From: Armatimonadetes bacterium UBA5419
Lineage (GTDB): Bacteria > Armatimonadota > UBA10988
Direction of reading: 5' to 3'
NCBI GenBank assembly: GCA_002409445.1
Contig: DHNJ01000102.1
Span: 1 to 7,615 of the forward strand
Length of the DNA stretch: 7,615 nt
The notes below the pieces were generated by a model. The model searched no databases and had not been told where the DNA came from. It saw only the letters and a list, made by a program, of their open reading frames with translations. This document shows positions 1-5,910 of this stretch, piece by piece. Position numbers and translations under genes: made by a program. Each line of letters starts with the position of its first letter. The first letter of the stretch is position 1.

Positions 1-139
1 CCTTGTCGCACTCGATCAGCACCGACAAGCGCCGGCGCAGCCGCTCGGCGATGGCGTCGAGTTCGGCCCCGTAGGCGGCCTCGACCGCCTGGCGGGTGGT
101 CAGTTCGAGCGGCAGGCTGTCCAAACGCAGGACGGACAT
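1..139 (-). CDS. Partial gene, N-terminal 46 residues only; unknown, possibly an NTPase-type component
   Basis: A reading frame opens with ATG at 139 on the minus strand and stays open to the left edge, so only 46 residues are visible and the C-terminus is missing. The visible part starts MSVLRLDSLPLEL, continues into a helical, arginine-rich stretch (about residues 17-40) and ends in a hydrophobic strand followed by E-C-D-K. It begins 7 bp after the stop of the 199-aa gene. No strong Shine-Dalgarno is visible in between, which suggests translational coupling to that gene. No Walker motif is in the visible portion. From memory, AAA+ ATPases linked to FtsH-type ternary systems have a similar start (helical leader, then a hydrophobic strand with CDK), but 46 residues cannot prove this. 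That it is a real gene is fairly sure; its function is not. Confidence 0.6.
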   Translation of the reverse strand, partial: MSVLRLDSLPLELTTRQAVEAAYGAELDAIAERLRRRLSVLIECDK

Positions 140-146
140 CGTGGGG

Positions 147-746
147 CTACTCGCTGATCGTCAGGGTCAGTTCAAAATCGTCGCCCTGCCACTGGCCCTC
201 GCTGGTCGAGGTCACCGTGCCGAGGCTCGCCGCGCGCGCGCGCAGGCTCTCGGCCAGCGCCTCGACAACGACCCGCCCGACCTCGCGCCGGCGCTCGTCG
301 GCGCCCGCCTGGAGTTGCGCGCTGACCTGCGCGGCCAGTTCGCGTTCGGCGCCGCGCACGCGCGATTCGCTCAGCGGCTCGCCCAGCTTCTCCTCCTCGG
401 CGGCACGCAGCGCCTCCAACTCCTCGGCGGTCATCTCGCGCATCTGCTTCCAATTCCAGGTGTCGCCGCGCAGCTCACGCTCGCGCCGCTCGGCCAGCGT
501 CCGCACCCCGCTGACCACGGTAACGACCTCGCGCGCGGCCAGCTCACAGCTCATCGTCTCGCCCTCGGCGCGCTCCTTGGTCCAGACCCCGGGCTCGGCC
601 TCGACCCACCCCTGGCGCGCGAGCGCGGCGGCCAGCTGCTCCTCGGTCACCTGCTCGTCGAGGTTGAGGCGCAGGACCGAGCGGTCCTCGGCGCTGACCT
701 CCTGCTCGACGGTCCGCTGCACCACTATCCGATACGGTCGACTCAT
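147..746 (-). CDS. Uncharacterised 199-aa protein (fourth gene of leftward operon)
   Basis: The start is the second of two adjacent ATG codons (746), because the GGAGG at 753-757 is 6 nt from it but only 3 nt from the first. An upstream extension to 800 would add a Gly/Pro-rich tail that looks like translated leader. The N-terminus (MSRPYRIVVQ) is a beta strand, followed by alternating strands and helices to about residue 85, including a WVEAEPGVW segment near 47-55. A charged, probably coiled-coil helical region occupies about 82-172. The C-terminus returns to a beta strand ending ELTLTISE. There is no signal peptide, membrane segment or catalytic motif. The protein is acidic and likely cytoplasmic. 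I do not recognise the family with certainty. The alpha/beta ends around a charged helical centre resemble small accessory proteins encoded beside AAA+ or FtsH-type ternary system genes (inference). Confidence 0.8.
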   Translation of the reverse strand: MSRPYRIVVQRTVEQEVSAEDRSVLRLNLDEQVTEEQLAAALARQGWVEAEPGVWTKERAEGETMSCELAAREVVTVVSGVRTLAERRERELRGDTWNWKQMREMTAEELEALRAAEEEKLGEPLSESRVRGAERELAAQVSAQLQAGADERRREVGRVVVEALAESLRARAASLGTVTSTSEGQWQGDDFELTLTISE

Positions 747-752
747 CATCGT

Positions 753-757
753 CCTCC
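753..757 (-). promoter_or_regulatory. Ribosome-binding site deciding the start of the 199-aa gene
   Basis: On the minus strand this reads GGAGG, 3 nt before one ATG (747-749) and 6 nt before a second (744-746). The spacing favours the second. The last base of the 3' arm of a CCGGG/CCCGG hairpin (757-770) overlaps the first G of the site. Confidence 0.65.
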
Positions 758-784
758 CGGGCCCACCCGGCCCAGCACCCCCGA

Positions 785-1750
785 CTACGCGATCTGGCAC
801 AACTCGTGGTAGAGGCGGGTCAGCGCCTCACCGCGCGGTTCCAGCTCGCTCGCGATACAACCTACCAATGCTTCCTCGGCCGGCGTCCGCTGCCAGCCCA
901 GCCCGCGCAGCTCGTCGGCCAGCGCGAGCAGCCGCGGGCCCAGGGCGAAGACGCGGCCGACGCGCGCCTCGAACGCCTCGCGCTCGGCCTGCGTGCGCTC
1001 GCCCCAGCCATCGAGCCGGGCGACGCGCAGGATGCCCGCCGGCCCGCCGCCCTGGCGCAGCCGCGATGCTAGGTAGCGTACCAGAATCCGCAGGTGCTCG
1101 GGGCGCCGCTCGGCCCACCAGGCGTACAGCCCCTCGAGCAGTGGGCCCAGTCGCTGGTTCAGCAACTCCTCGGCATCGCGGCCCAGCCAGCCGCGCCGCG
1201 CATCCGCCGCCAGCCAGCCGCGCACCCAATGGCCGCCCAGGTACGCCGGCAACCAGCCGCCGGTCAGCAGCGGCTCCAGCCGCGCCCAGTCGACACTCGC
1301 CGCCCCGGCCAGATTGAGCGTGGCCAGCGGGCTGTCGGCCAGCAGCGCGTCGACCGCGACCCACTGGCTGCCGAGGGCGGATTCGGCCAACAGGTCGGCC
1401 AGCGCCTGCCAGAAGAGGACGTCGCCCGGTGATGCGGGGCGCACGCTGAGCCGCAGGTCGGCCGGTACCGGGTCCGCGCCGAGGGCGGCGCGCAGCTCGA
1501 CGACAGCGGCCGGCGCGGCGGCCGAGAGCCGCCAATCAACCAGCCCCGCGGGCACCGGCGCCCAGAGCGGGCCGGCGCCCAGCGGCTGCCCTTCGGCGTC
1601 GTAGAGGTCTTGGGCCAGCGCCCCGCCACGGCGCAACAGCCAGCCGACGATCACCTGCGCATGAGCCGCGCGACGGTCGGCGGCGGTCCCACCCGCGAGC
1701 AGGTGGAGCGTCTGCGGCGCATCGGCGAGCCGGGTGGCGGACGTGTTCAT
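785..1750 (-). CDS. Uncharacterised 321-aa protein (third gene of leftward operon)
   Basis: The ATG at 1750 overlaps the TGA of the preceding 75-aa gene as ATGA, a classic translational-coupling junction. An ATG two codons upstream (1756) is in frame but less likely. The product starts MNTSATRLADAPQTLHLLAG and is rich in Ala, Leu, Arg and Trp. The middle has several Trp-containing helices, including GGWLPAYLGGHWVRGW and YAWWAERRPEHLRILVRYL. The C-terminal third is helical with many charged residues and ends YHELCQIA. I see no signal peptide, clear membrane span, nucleotide-binding loop, metal site or protease motif. It is probably a soluble, largely helical scaffold or adaptor (inference). 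The family is not recognised. Its place in a run of coupled small genes suggests an obligate partner of the neighbours, and equivalents in FtsH-type ternary systems are a possible match, held with low confidence. Confidence 0.8.
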   Translation of the reverse strand: MNTSATRLADAPQTLHLLAGGTAADRRAAHAQVIVGWLLRRGGALAQDLYDAEGQPLGAGPLWAPVPAGLVDWRLSAAAPAAVVELRAALGADPVPADLRLSVRPASPGDVLFWQALADLLAESALGSQWVAVDALLADSPLATLNLAGAASVDWARLEPLLTGGWLPAYLGGHWVRGWLAADARRGWLGRDAEELLNQRLGPLLEGLYAWWAERRPEHLRILVRYLASRLRQGGGPAGILRVARLDGWGERTQAEREAFEARVGRVFALGPRLLALADELRGLGWQRTPAEEALVGCIASELEPRGEALTRLYHELCQIA

Positions 1751-1974
1751 CCACACAACTCGAGGCCCAACTCGTCGGCCCCGAGGGTCAGCAGCAGGTC
1801 CTCGCAGGCCTTGGGGTTGGCGCCGCTGGCGACGATGGTTAGGGTGTCGCCGTCGAGACTAAAGGTCAGCCGCACCTGGTCATCGGCCAAGGGGGCAGGA
1901 TTGCGAGCGGCCGCAGGAACATCGGTGACGATGCGGTAGCGGACCTGAGGCCGCGGCGACGAAGGGCGCGGCAT
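1747..1974 (-). CDS. Uncharacterised 75-aa small protein (second gene of leftward operon)
   Basis: The start is ATG at 1974, 4 bp after the TAG of the 107-aa gene. The same frame stays open to 2166, but that extension would overlap the upstream gene by almost 190 bp and has a low-complexity shadow composition, so the short form is preferred. The product opens with a Pro/Arg-rich tail (MPRPSSPRPQ), then a strand (VRYRIVTDV), a linker, a two-strand hairpin (about residues 34-49, VRLTFSLDGDTLTIVAS) and a helix with a short C-terminal strand ending LGLELCG. This is a compact alpha/beta fold with no catalytic motif. No strong Shine-Dalgarno precedes it, so translation likely depends on the upstream gene. 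Function unknown. Such small proteins are easily missed by gene callers, but the junctions on both sides support it as real. Confidence 0.72.
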   Translation of the reverse strand: MPRPSSPRPQVRYRIVTDVPAAARNPAPLADDQVRLTFSLDGDTLTIVASGANPKACEDLLLTLGADELGLELCG

Positions 1975-1978
1975 GGGG

Positions 1979-2302
1979 CTACTGCGGCGCGTGCTCGGGG
2001 CAGTGGTCGAAGTTCTTTTCAGCCTGTTCGGCGCTGATGACCTTGCCGCAGACGCGGCAGTAGTGCGTCGAAATCTGGGCCGCCTCCTCGCCGACCGAGA
2101 AGGTGGCGTCGGGCGACTGCAGCGTATCCCGGGCGCGCTGGCGCAGGGCGGCGGCTTCCGCCTCACGCGCCGCGACCTCGCGCCCGGCCTGGCGCAACAG
2201 GTCCGCCGCTTCCCACAACTCGGGCTCGCTGAGATGCCGGCTGCGCTGCAGCTCCGCGAGCTCCTTCAAACGTGCCTTGACCGCCTCGGCTGGCTTTGAC
2301 AT
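1979..2302 (-). CDS. 107-aa helical protein with C-terminal zinc ribbon (first gene of leftward operon)
   Basis: ATG at 2302 follows a strong GGAGG (2309-2313 on the minus strand) with 6-nt spacing. Residues 1-63 are charged and helical (MSKPAEAVKARLKELAEL onward, rich in Glu, Arg, Ala and Leu), probably a helical hairpin or short coiled coil. Residues 64-107 carry a metal-binding signature: C82-x2-C85 (CRVCG), then C101-x2-H104 (CPEH). This fits a treble-clef or zinc-ribbon site that likely binds structural zinc. H100 next to C101 is a possible alternative ligand. The protein is likely cytoplasmic. It is the promoter-proximal gene of the operon. The specific family is not recognised. Zinc ribbons of this kind usually mediate protein or nucleic-acid contacts, so an adaptor role is the simplest inference. 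The C82/C85/C101/H104 reading is seen directly; zinc binding is inferred. Confidence 0.85.
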   Translation of the reverse strand: MSKPAEAVKARLKELAELQRSRHLSEPELWEAADLLRQAGREVAAREAEAAALRQRARDTLQSPDATFSVGEEAAQISTHYCRVCGKVISAEQAEKNFDHCPEHAPQ

Positions 2303-2404
2303 CCGCTACCTCCGACATGGTTCGCTGATGGTAACACGAACTATCGTTGCCCCGGAAGCCCTGTGGCTATGCCTACCCTACGACGCAGGATCGCCTCGAC
2401 CTGC

Positions 2405-2410
2405 TAGAAT
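2405..2410 (+). promoter_or_regulatory. Candidate -10 element (TAGAAT) of the rightward operon
   Basis: TAGAAT matches the sigma-70 -10 consensus at 5 of 6 positions and lies in the only clear AT-rich patch near the start codon. Transcription would start near 2417, leaving a leader of about 14 nt that holds the AGGGAG ribosome-binding site. The -35 window at 16-18 bp upstream is poor (around GACGCA), so the promoter would need an activator, another sigma factor or a weak -35. Confidence 0.3.
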
Positions 2411-2420
2411 CTGAGCCGCC

Positions 2421-2426
2421 AGGGAG
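2421..2426 (+). promoter_or_regulatory. Ribosome-binding site supporting a GTG start at 2431
   Basis: AGGGAG lies 4 nt before GTG at 2431. It favours this start over an in-frame TTG at 2347, which lies upstream of the candidate -10 element, and over ATG at 2479, which has only a distant GGAG. Confidence 0.5.
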
Positions 2427-2430
2427 CAGA

Positions 2431-3576
2431 GTGATCGCCGTCCATGAGCCCGAGCCCGGCACGGAGTTAGCCGCACTGATGGTTCAGGCGGCCACGCTGC
2501 GACCCGAGGACACCGCCGCCGCCGCCGCGCTGGCCGTCCGCCGCGCGCCGGGGACCGCCGTGCCCGTGGTTGCCGGCGGGGTACCGGTGGGCCTCGTCGG
2601 CGAGCGCCAGCTAGTCGGCCCGCTCACCCAGCGGCGCAACGCCACCGCCCCGGTTCGCGAGTTCATGGACAAGGTCACCGCGCTGCCGCTGACCGCACCA
2701 CTGGCCGACGCTGTGGCCCTGCTCCAGCGCCCCGAGATCGAGCTGCTGGTGATCACCGAGGACGGCCGCTACCGCGGGGTGGTGGGGCGCGCGCAGCTGC
2801 TGGCCGAGACTAGCCTGCACCGCGCGCCGCCGCGACTCGGTGGCCTGGCCACGCCGATCGGCGTCTACCTGACCGACGGCGTGCACCGCGGCGGCCGCGG
2901 CGACCTCTCGCTGCTGCTGACCGGTGCGTGCATCGTCGTGCTCTGGCTGGTCGCTCAGGCGCTCGCCGCGCTGGTCGCCGCGCTGGCCGCCGCCGATCCG
3001 GCTGCCGCCTGGTGGTCGGCGCTGGGCGGCCCGCTCGGCCCGGCCCAGGTCGCCTGGCCCGCGTGGCTCGCGCTGGCCTTCTTCGCCGTCCTCCTGCGCC
3101 TCTCGCCGCTCGCCAGCTACCACGCCGCCGAGCACCAGGCGGTCCACCTGGTCGAACACGGCTTGCCGCTGCACGCCAACCTCGCCCAGCAGATGCCCCG
3201 GGTCCACATCCGCTGCGGCACGAACCTGGTTGTCCGCTTGACCGCACTCGGCACGCTGCTGCTCGCGCTGGTCGGCCAGCTGCCCTGGTGGGCGCTGATC
3301 CCCGCGGGCATAGCCCTGTGGCAGTGGCGGCGGCTCGGCGGCTGGGCCCAGTTGTGGGTCACGACGCGCGCCCCGCAGGCTGCGCACAGCGAGTCCGGCC
3401 TGGCCGCCGCGCGGCTGGTCCTGGCCAGCCTGGAGCGGGACCCGGGACGCACCGCGAGCGGTCTGCGACGGCTCTGGAACCGCGGTCTGCTGCAGATCAT
3501 GCTGGGTGCGGGCGCGGCCTGGGGGCTGGTCGCGGTGTTGACCCAACCCCTCTGGGGGGCGATAATTGGTGGCTAG
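2431..3576 (+). CDS. CBS-domain pair fused to DUF1385 (YqhQ-like) membrane protein
   Basis: The GTG at 2431 gives 381 residues. Residues about 17-130 form a tandem CBS pair (Bateman module): a first repeat with VPVVAGGVPVGLVGERQLV, and a second opening REFMDKVTALPLTAPLADA and ending with LLVITEDGRYRGVVGRAQLL. Such pairs often bind adenine nucleotides. A GGLATPIGVYLTDG segment follows at about 143-156, then hydrophobic spans at about 159-185 and 207-225. Next come the DUF1385 signatures YHAAEHQAVHL (230-240) and HIRCGTNL (259-266), with a hydrophobic stretch at 266-300 and a final one near 353-381. The invariant-type H/E/H and H..CGT residues sit next to the membrane and suggest a metal or active site, but no activity is known to me for the family. 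The usual YqhQ N-terminal GGQAVIEGVM-type segment is absent and the CBS pair stands in its place. argS follows after 12 bp, implying one operon. Confidence 0.85.
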   Translation: MIAVHEPEPGTELAALMVQAATLRPEDTAAAAALAVRRAPGTAVPVVAGGVPVGLVGERQLVGPLTQRRNATAPVREFMDKVTALPLTAPLADAVALLQRPEIELLVITEDGRYRGVVGRAQLLAETSLHRAPPRLGGLATPIGVYLTDGVHRGGRGDLSLLLTGACIVVLWLVAQALAALVAALAAADPAAAWWSALGGPLGPAQVAWPAWLALAFFAVLLRLSPLASYHAAEHQAVHLVEHGLPLHANLAQQMPRVHIRCGTNLVVRLTALGTLLLALVGQLPWWALIPAGIALWQWRRLGGWAQLWVTTRAPQAAHSESGLAAARLVLASLERDPGRTASGLRRLWNRGLLQIMLGAGAAWGLVAVLTQPLWGAIIGG

Positions 3577-3588
3577 GCCAGCCCCAAT

Positions 3589-5238
3589 ATGCAGCAGATT
3601 ATCGCCGATGCCGTCCACGCCGCGCTAGAGTCCCTTCGGGCTAGCTGGCCCGCCCTCGAGCCCGATCGCGTGGCCTTCACGGTGCAGCCCAGCAGCCGGC
3701 CCGAGCACGGCGACCTGCAGACCAACGCCGCGATGATCGCCGCCGCGCAGCTGGGCGCCCGCGACAAGCGCGCCGTCGCGGCCGACCTCGCCGCAGCGCT
3801 GACCTTCGCCCCAGGCACCATCGCCCGGGTCGAGGTCGCGGGGCCGGGCTTCCTCAACTTCTTCGTCGACGACCGCTACTACCAGGACCTGGTCGCCCGC
3901 GTCGTCGCCGCCGATGACGACTGGGGCCGGCTGACGCTCGGTACCGGGCAGTCGGTCAACGTCGAGTTCGTCAGCGCCAACCCGACCGGCCCGCTGACCG
4001 TGGGCCACGGCCGCAACGCCGTCCTCGGCGACGTCGTCGCCCGCCTGCACGAGTGGGCCGGCTACAAGGTCACCCGCGAGTACTACTTCAACAACGCCGG
4101 CCGACAGATGCACCTGCTGGGCGAGAGCGTCCGCGCGCGCTACCGCGAGCTGCTCGGCGCGCCGCTCGAGCTGCCCGAGGGTGGCTACCAAGGCGGCTAC
4201 ATCGCCGACATCGCCGCCACGCTGCGCGCCGAACAGGGCGACGAGCTGGCCGCGGCCGACGAGGCGGTCTTCCGTGGCGCGGCCGAGCGGGCCATCTTCG
4301 CCCAGATCGAAGCCACCTGCGCACGCCTGGGCATCAGCTTCGACCGCTTCTTCAACGAGCAGTCGCTCTACGACAGCGGCGCGATCCAGGCCGTCCTCGA
4401 CCAGCTCCGCACGCACGACCTCGCCTACGAGGCCGACGGGGCGACCTGGCTGCGCGGCGAGCCGCTGGGCCTGGACAAGGACCGTGTGCTGGTCAAGTCC
4501 TCCGGCGAGCCGACCTACCGCCTGCCCGACATGGCCTACCACCTGGACAAGCTCGGCCGTGGCTACGAGACGGTCATCGACGTCTTCGGCGCCGACCATA
4601 TCGACACGTGCCAGGAGGTCCTCGCCGTGGTCCGCGCGCTGGGCGGCGACACCGAGCGCGTGAAGGTCATGCTGTACCAGTTTGTGACCCTGACCCGCGA
4701 CGGCCAGCAGGTCAAGATGAGCACCCGCCAGGCGACCTACGAGACGCTCGACGGCCTGCTCGACGAGGTCGGCGCGGACGCCGTGCGCTACTTCTTCGCC
4801 CTGCGCAGCCCGACCAGCCACATGGAGTTCGACCTCGCCCTCGCCCTGCGCCAGGCCAACGACAACCCGATGTACTACGTGCAGTACGGCCACGCGCGGA
4901 TCAACTCGATCCTGCGCCGCGAGGAGGCCGCCGCCCTGGCCGCCGAGCCGCTCGACCTGGCGCTCCTGACCGACGAGGCCGAACGCGCGCTGATCGTCGC
5001 GGTCTCGCGCCTGCCCGAGGTCCTCGCCCGCGCCCTGGCCGAGCATGAGCCCCACCGCCTGCCCACCTACGCCGCCGAGGTCGCCACCGCCTTCCACCAG
5101 TTCTACGACCGCTGCCCCATCCTCAGCGCCGAGACCCGTGCGCTGGCCCGCGCCCGACTCGAGCTGGCCCAGGCCGCGCGCATCTGTCTGCGCAATGTCC
5201 TGGCCATGCTCGGCGTCAGCGCGCCTGAGCGCATGTAG
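3589..5238 (+). CDS. argS: Arginyl-tRNA synthetase (class I)
   Basis: This enzyme charges tRNA-Arg with arginine using ATP in the cytoplasm. Its 549 residues match usual ArgS length. The N-terminal domain (about 1-95) includes SSRPEHGDLQTNAAM and VAGPGFLNFFV, typical of the ArgS-specific tRNA D-loop-binding domain. The catalytic core has VSANPTGPLTVGHGRN at 128-143, where the class I HIGH motif reads T137-V-G-H140. The second signature is VKMSTRQ, with K376-M-S-T-R in place of KMSKS. NPMYYVQYGHARI (426-438) leads into the C-terminal helical DALR anticodon-binding domain (about 435-549). ATG at 3589 lies 12 bp after the CBS-DUF1385 stop. No good Shine-Dalgarno precedes it, so translation may be coupled to the upstream gene. 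The stop codon overlaps the ribosome-binding site of the next gene. Threonine at the first HIGH position is a tolerated variant as far as I recall. Identity is secure. Confidence 0.97.
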   Translation: MQQIIADAVHAALESLRASWPALEPDRVAFTVQPSSRPEHGDLQTNAAMIAAAQLGARDKRAVAADLAAALTFAPGTIARVEVAGPGFLNFFVDDRYYQDLVARVVAADDDWGRLTLGTGQSVNVEFVSANPTGPLTVGHGRNAVLGDVVARLHEWAGYKVTREYYFNNAGRQMHLLGESVRARYRELLGAPLELPEGGYQGGYIADIAATLRAEQGDELAAADEAVFRGAAERAIFAQIEATCARLGISFDRFFNEQSLYDSGAIQAVLDQLRTHDLAYEADGATWLRGEPLGLDKDRVLVKSSGEPTYRLPDMAYHLDKLGRGYETVIDVFGADHIDTCQEVLAVVRALGGDTERVKVMLYQFVTLTRDGQQVKMSTRQATYETLDGLLDEVGADAVRYFFALRSPTSHMEFDLALALRQANDNPMYYVQYGHARINSILRREEAAALAAEPLDLALLTDEAERALIVAVSRLPEVLARALAEHEPHRLPTYAAEVATAFHQFYDRCPILSAETRALARARLELAQAARICLRNVLAMLGVSAPERM

Positions 5239-5242
5239 GAGG
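5237..5242 (+). promoter_or_regulatory. Ribosome-binding site overlapping the argS stop codon
   Basis: AGGAGG begins within the argS TAG (5236-5238) and lies 5 nt before the ATG at 5248. It is a strong site that fixes the epimerase start and ties its translation to the end of argS. Confidence 0.85.
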
Positions 5243-5247
5243 CCCCG

Positions 5248-5910
5248 ATGCCCGTGCTCATCTCCCCCAGCCTCATCGTCGCCGATTTCAGCCGCCTGGG
5301 CGAGGAAGTCCAAGCCCTCGACGCCGCCGGCGCCGACGGCTTCCACATCGATGTCATGGACGGCCAGTTCGTGCCCAACCTGACCCTCGGCGCCCAGTTG
5401 GTCGAGGACATCCGCCCCTACACCGAAAAGCCGTTCGACGTACACCTGATGGTCATCGAGCCGGACCGCCACATCGAGCCGTTTGTCCTGGCCGGCGGCA
5501 ACCGCCTGACCATCCACCCCGAGTGCACCAACCACCCGGTCCGCTCGCTGAACTACATCCGCAGCTTCGAGGAGACCGAGGCCGGCTTGGCGCTCAACCC
5601 CGGCACGCCCGCCTCCGCGCTCGACGCCCTACTCGATTTCACCCACGCAGTCACGGTCATGACCGTCAGTCCCGGCTACGCGGGCCAGCCGTTCCTCGAG
5701 CCGATGCTGCGCAAGATCGAGCAGATCCGCGCGATGATCGACGTCCGCGGCCTCGACTGCATCCTCCAGGTCGACGGCGGCCTGTCGCCCGACAACATCG
5801 CCCGCATCGTCGCCGCCGGCGCCGATGCGCTGGTCGGCGGCGGGTCCAGTGTGTTCGCCAAGGGTCGCGACTACGCGGCCAACTTTGCCTTGTTGCGGAG
5901 CAAACTATGA
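5248..5910 (+). CDS. rpe: Ribulose-phosphate 3-epimerase family protein (TIM barrel)
   Basis: 220 residues, normal for the family, which interconverts ribulose 5-phosphate and xylulose 5-phosphate through a metal-dependent enediolate in the pentose phosphate or Calvin pathways. The expected residues are present: H33 and D35 in FHIDVMDGQFVPN, H66 in DVHLMV, and D176 in LQVDGGLS. These are the usual metal ligands and two catalytic aspartates. Phosphate-binding loops are AGADALVGGGSS near the C-terminus and the MTVSPGYAGQPF loop. That loop has Ser141 where classical Rpe has Asn (SVNPGFGGQ). Together with PNLTLG and IHPE it recalls D-allulose-6-phosphate 3-epimerase (AlsE) as well as Rpe. No sugar-utilisation genes lie nearby, so housekeeping Rpe remains the first choice, with a sugar-phosphate paralogue as the alternative. 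The stop overlaps the guaB start (ATGA). Confidence 0.88.
   Translation: MPVLISPSLIVADFSRLGEEVQALDAAGADGFHIDVMDGQFVPNLTLGAQLVEDIRPYTEKPFDVHLMVIEPDRHIEPFVLAGGNRLTIHPECTNHPVRSLNYIRSFEETEAGLALNPGTPASALDALLDFTHAVTVMTVSPGYAGQPFLEPMLRKIEQIRAMIDVRGLDCILQVDGGLSPDNIARIVAAGADALVGGGSSVFAKGRDYAANFALLRSKL

Larger units (their letters stand above)
2303..2430. promoter_or_regulatory. Divergent intergenic region between leftward and rightward operons
   Basis: This 128-bp stretch separates two divergently transcribed operons, so both promoters should lie here. It is less GC-rich than the flanking genes. The leftward ribosome-binding site is at 2309-2313. No good -35/-10 pair could be found for the leftward operon by eye. 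For the rightward operon the best element is TAGAAT at 2405-2410. Confidence 0.55.

Noticed and set aside
96..1317. Long plus-strand open frames over the leftward operon
   Set aside because: Arg/Ala/Ser/Pro-rich products without motifs that cross several gene junctions. The minus-strand frames have matching ribosome-binding sites, ATGA coupling and a zinc ribbon.
1975..2166. N-terminal extension of the 75-aa protein
   Set aside because: It would overlap the zinc-ribbon gene almost completely past its start region, and its sequence looks like an off-frame translation. The ATG at 1974 gives a natural 4-bp junction.
2347..2430. Upstream TTG start for the CBS-DUF1385 protein
   Set aside because: TTG is a rare start, has no clear ribosome-binding site and lies before the TAGAAT element. 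GTG at 2431 has AGGGAG at usable spacing.
2611..3618. 335-codon open frame on the minus strand opposite the CBS-DUF1385 gene
   Set aside because: Gln/Arg/Gly-rich shadow composition. The plus-strand frame carries clear CBS and DUF1385 motifs.
3625..5535. Very long open frame (636 codons) on the minus strand opposite argS and the epimerase gene
   Set aside because: It is antisense to two secure genes. Its product is a low-complexity Gly/Ala/Val/Asp/Gln mix with no motifs, typical of GC-rich complementary-strand frames.
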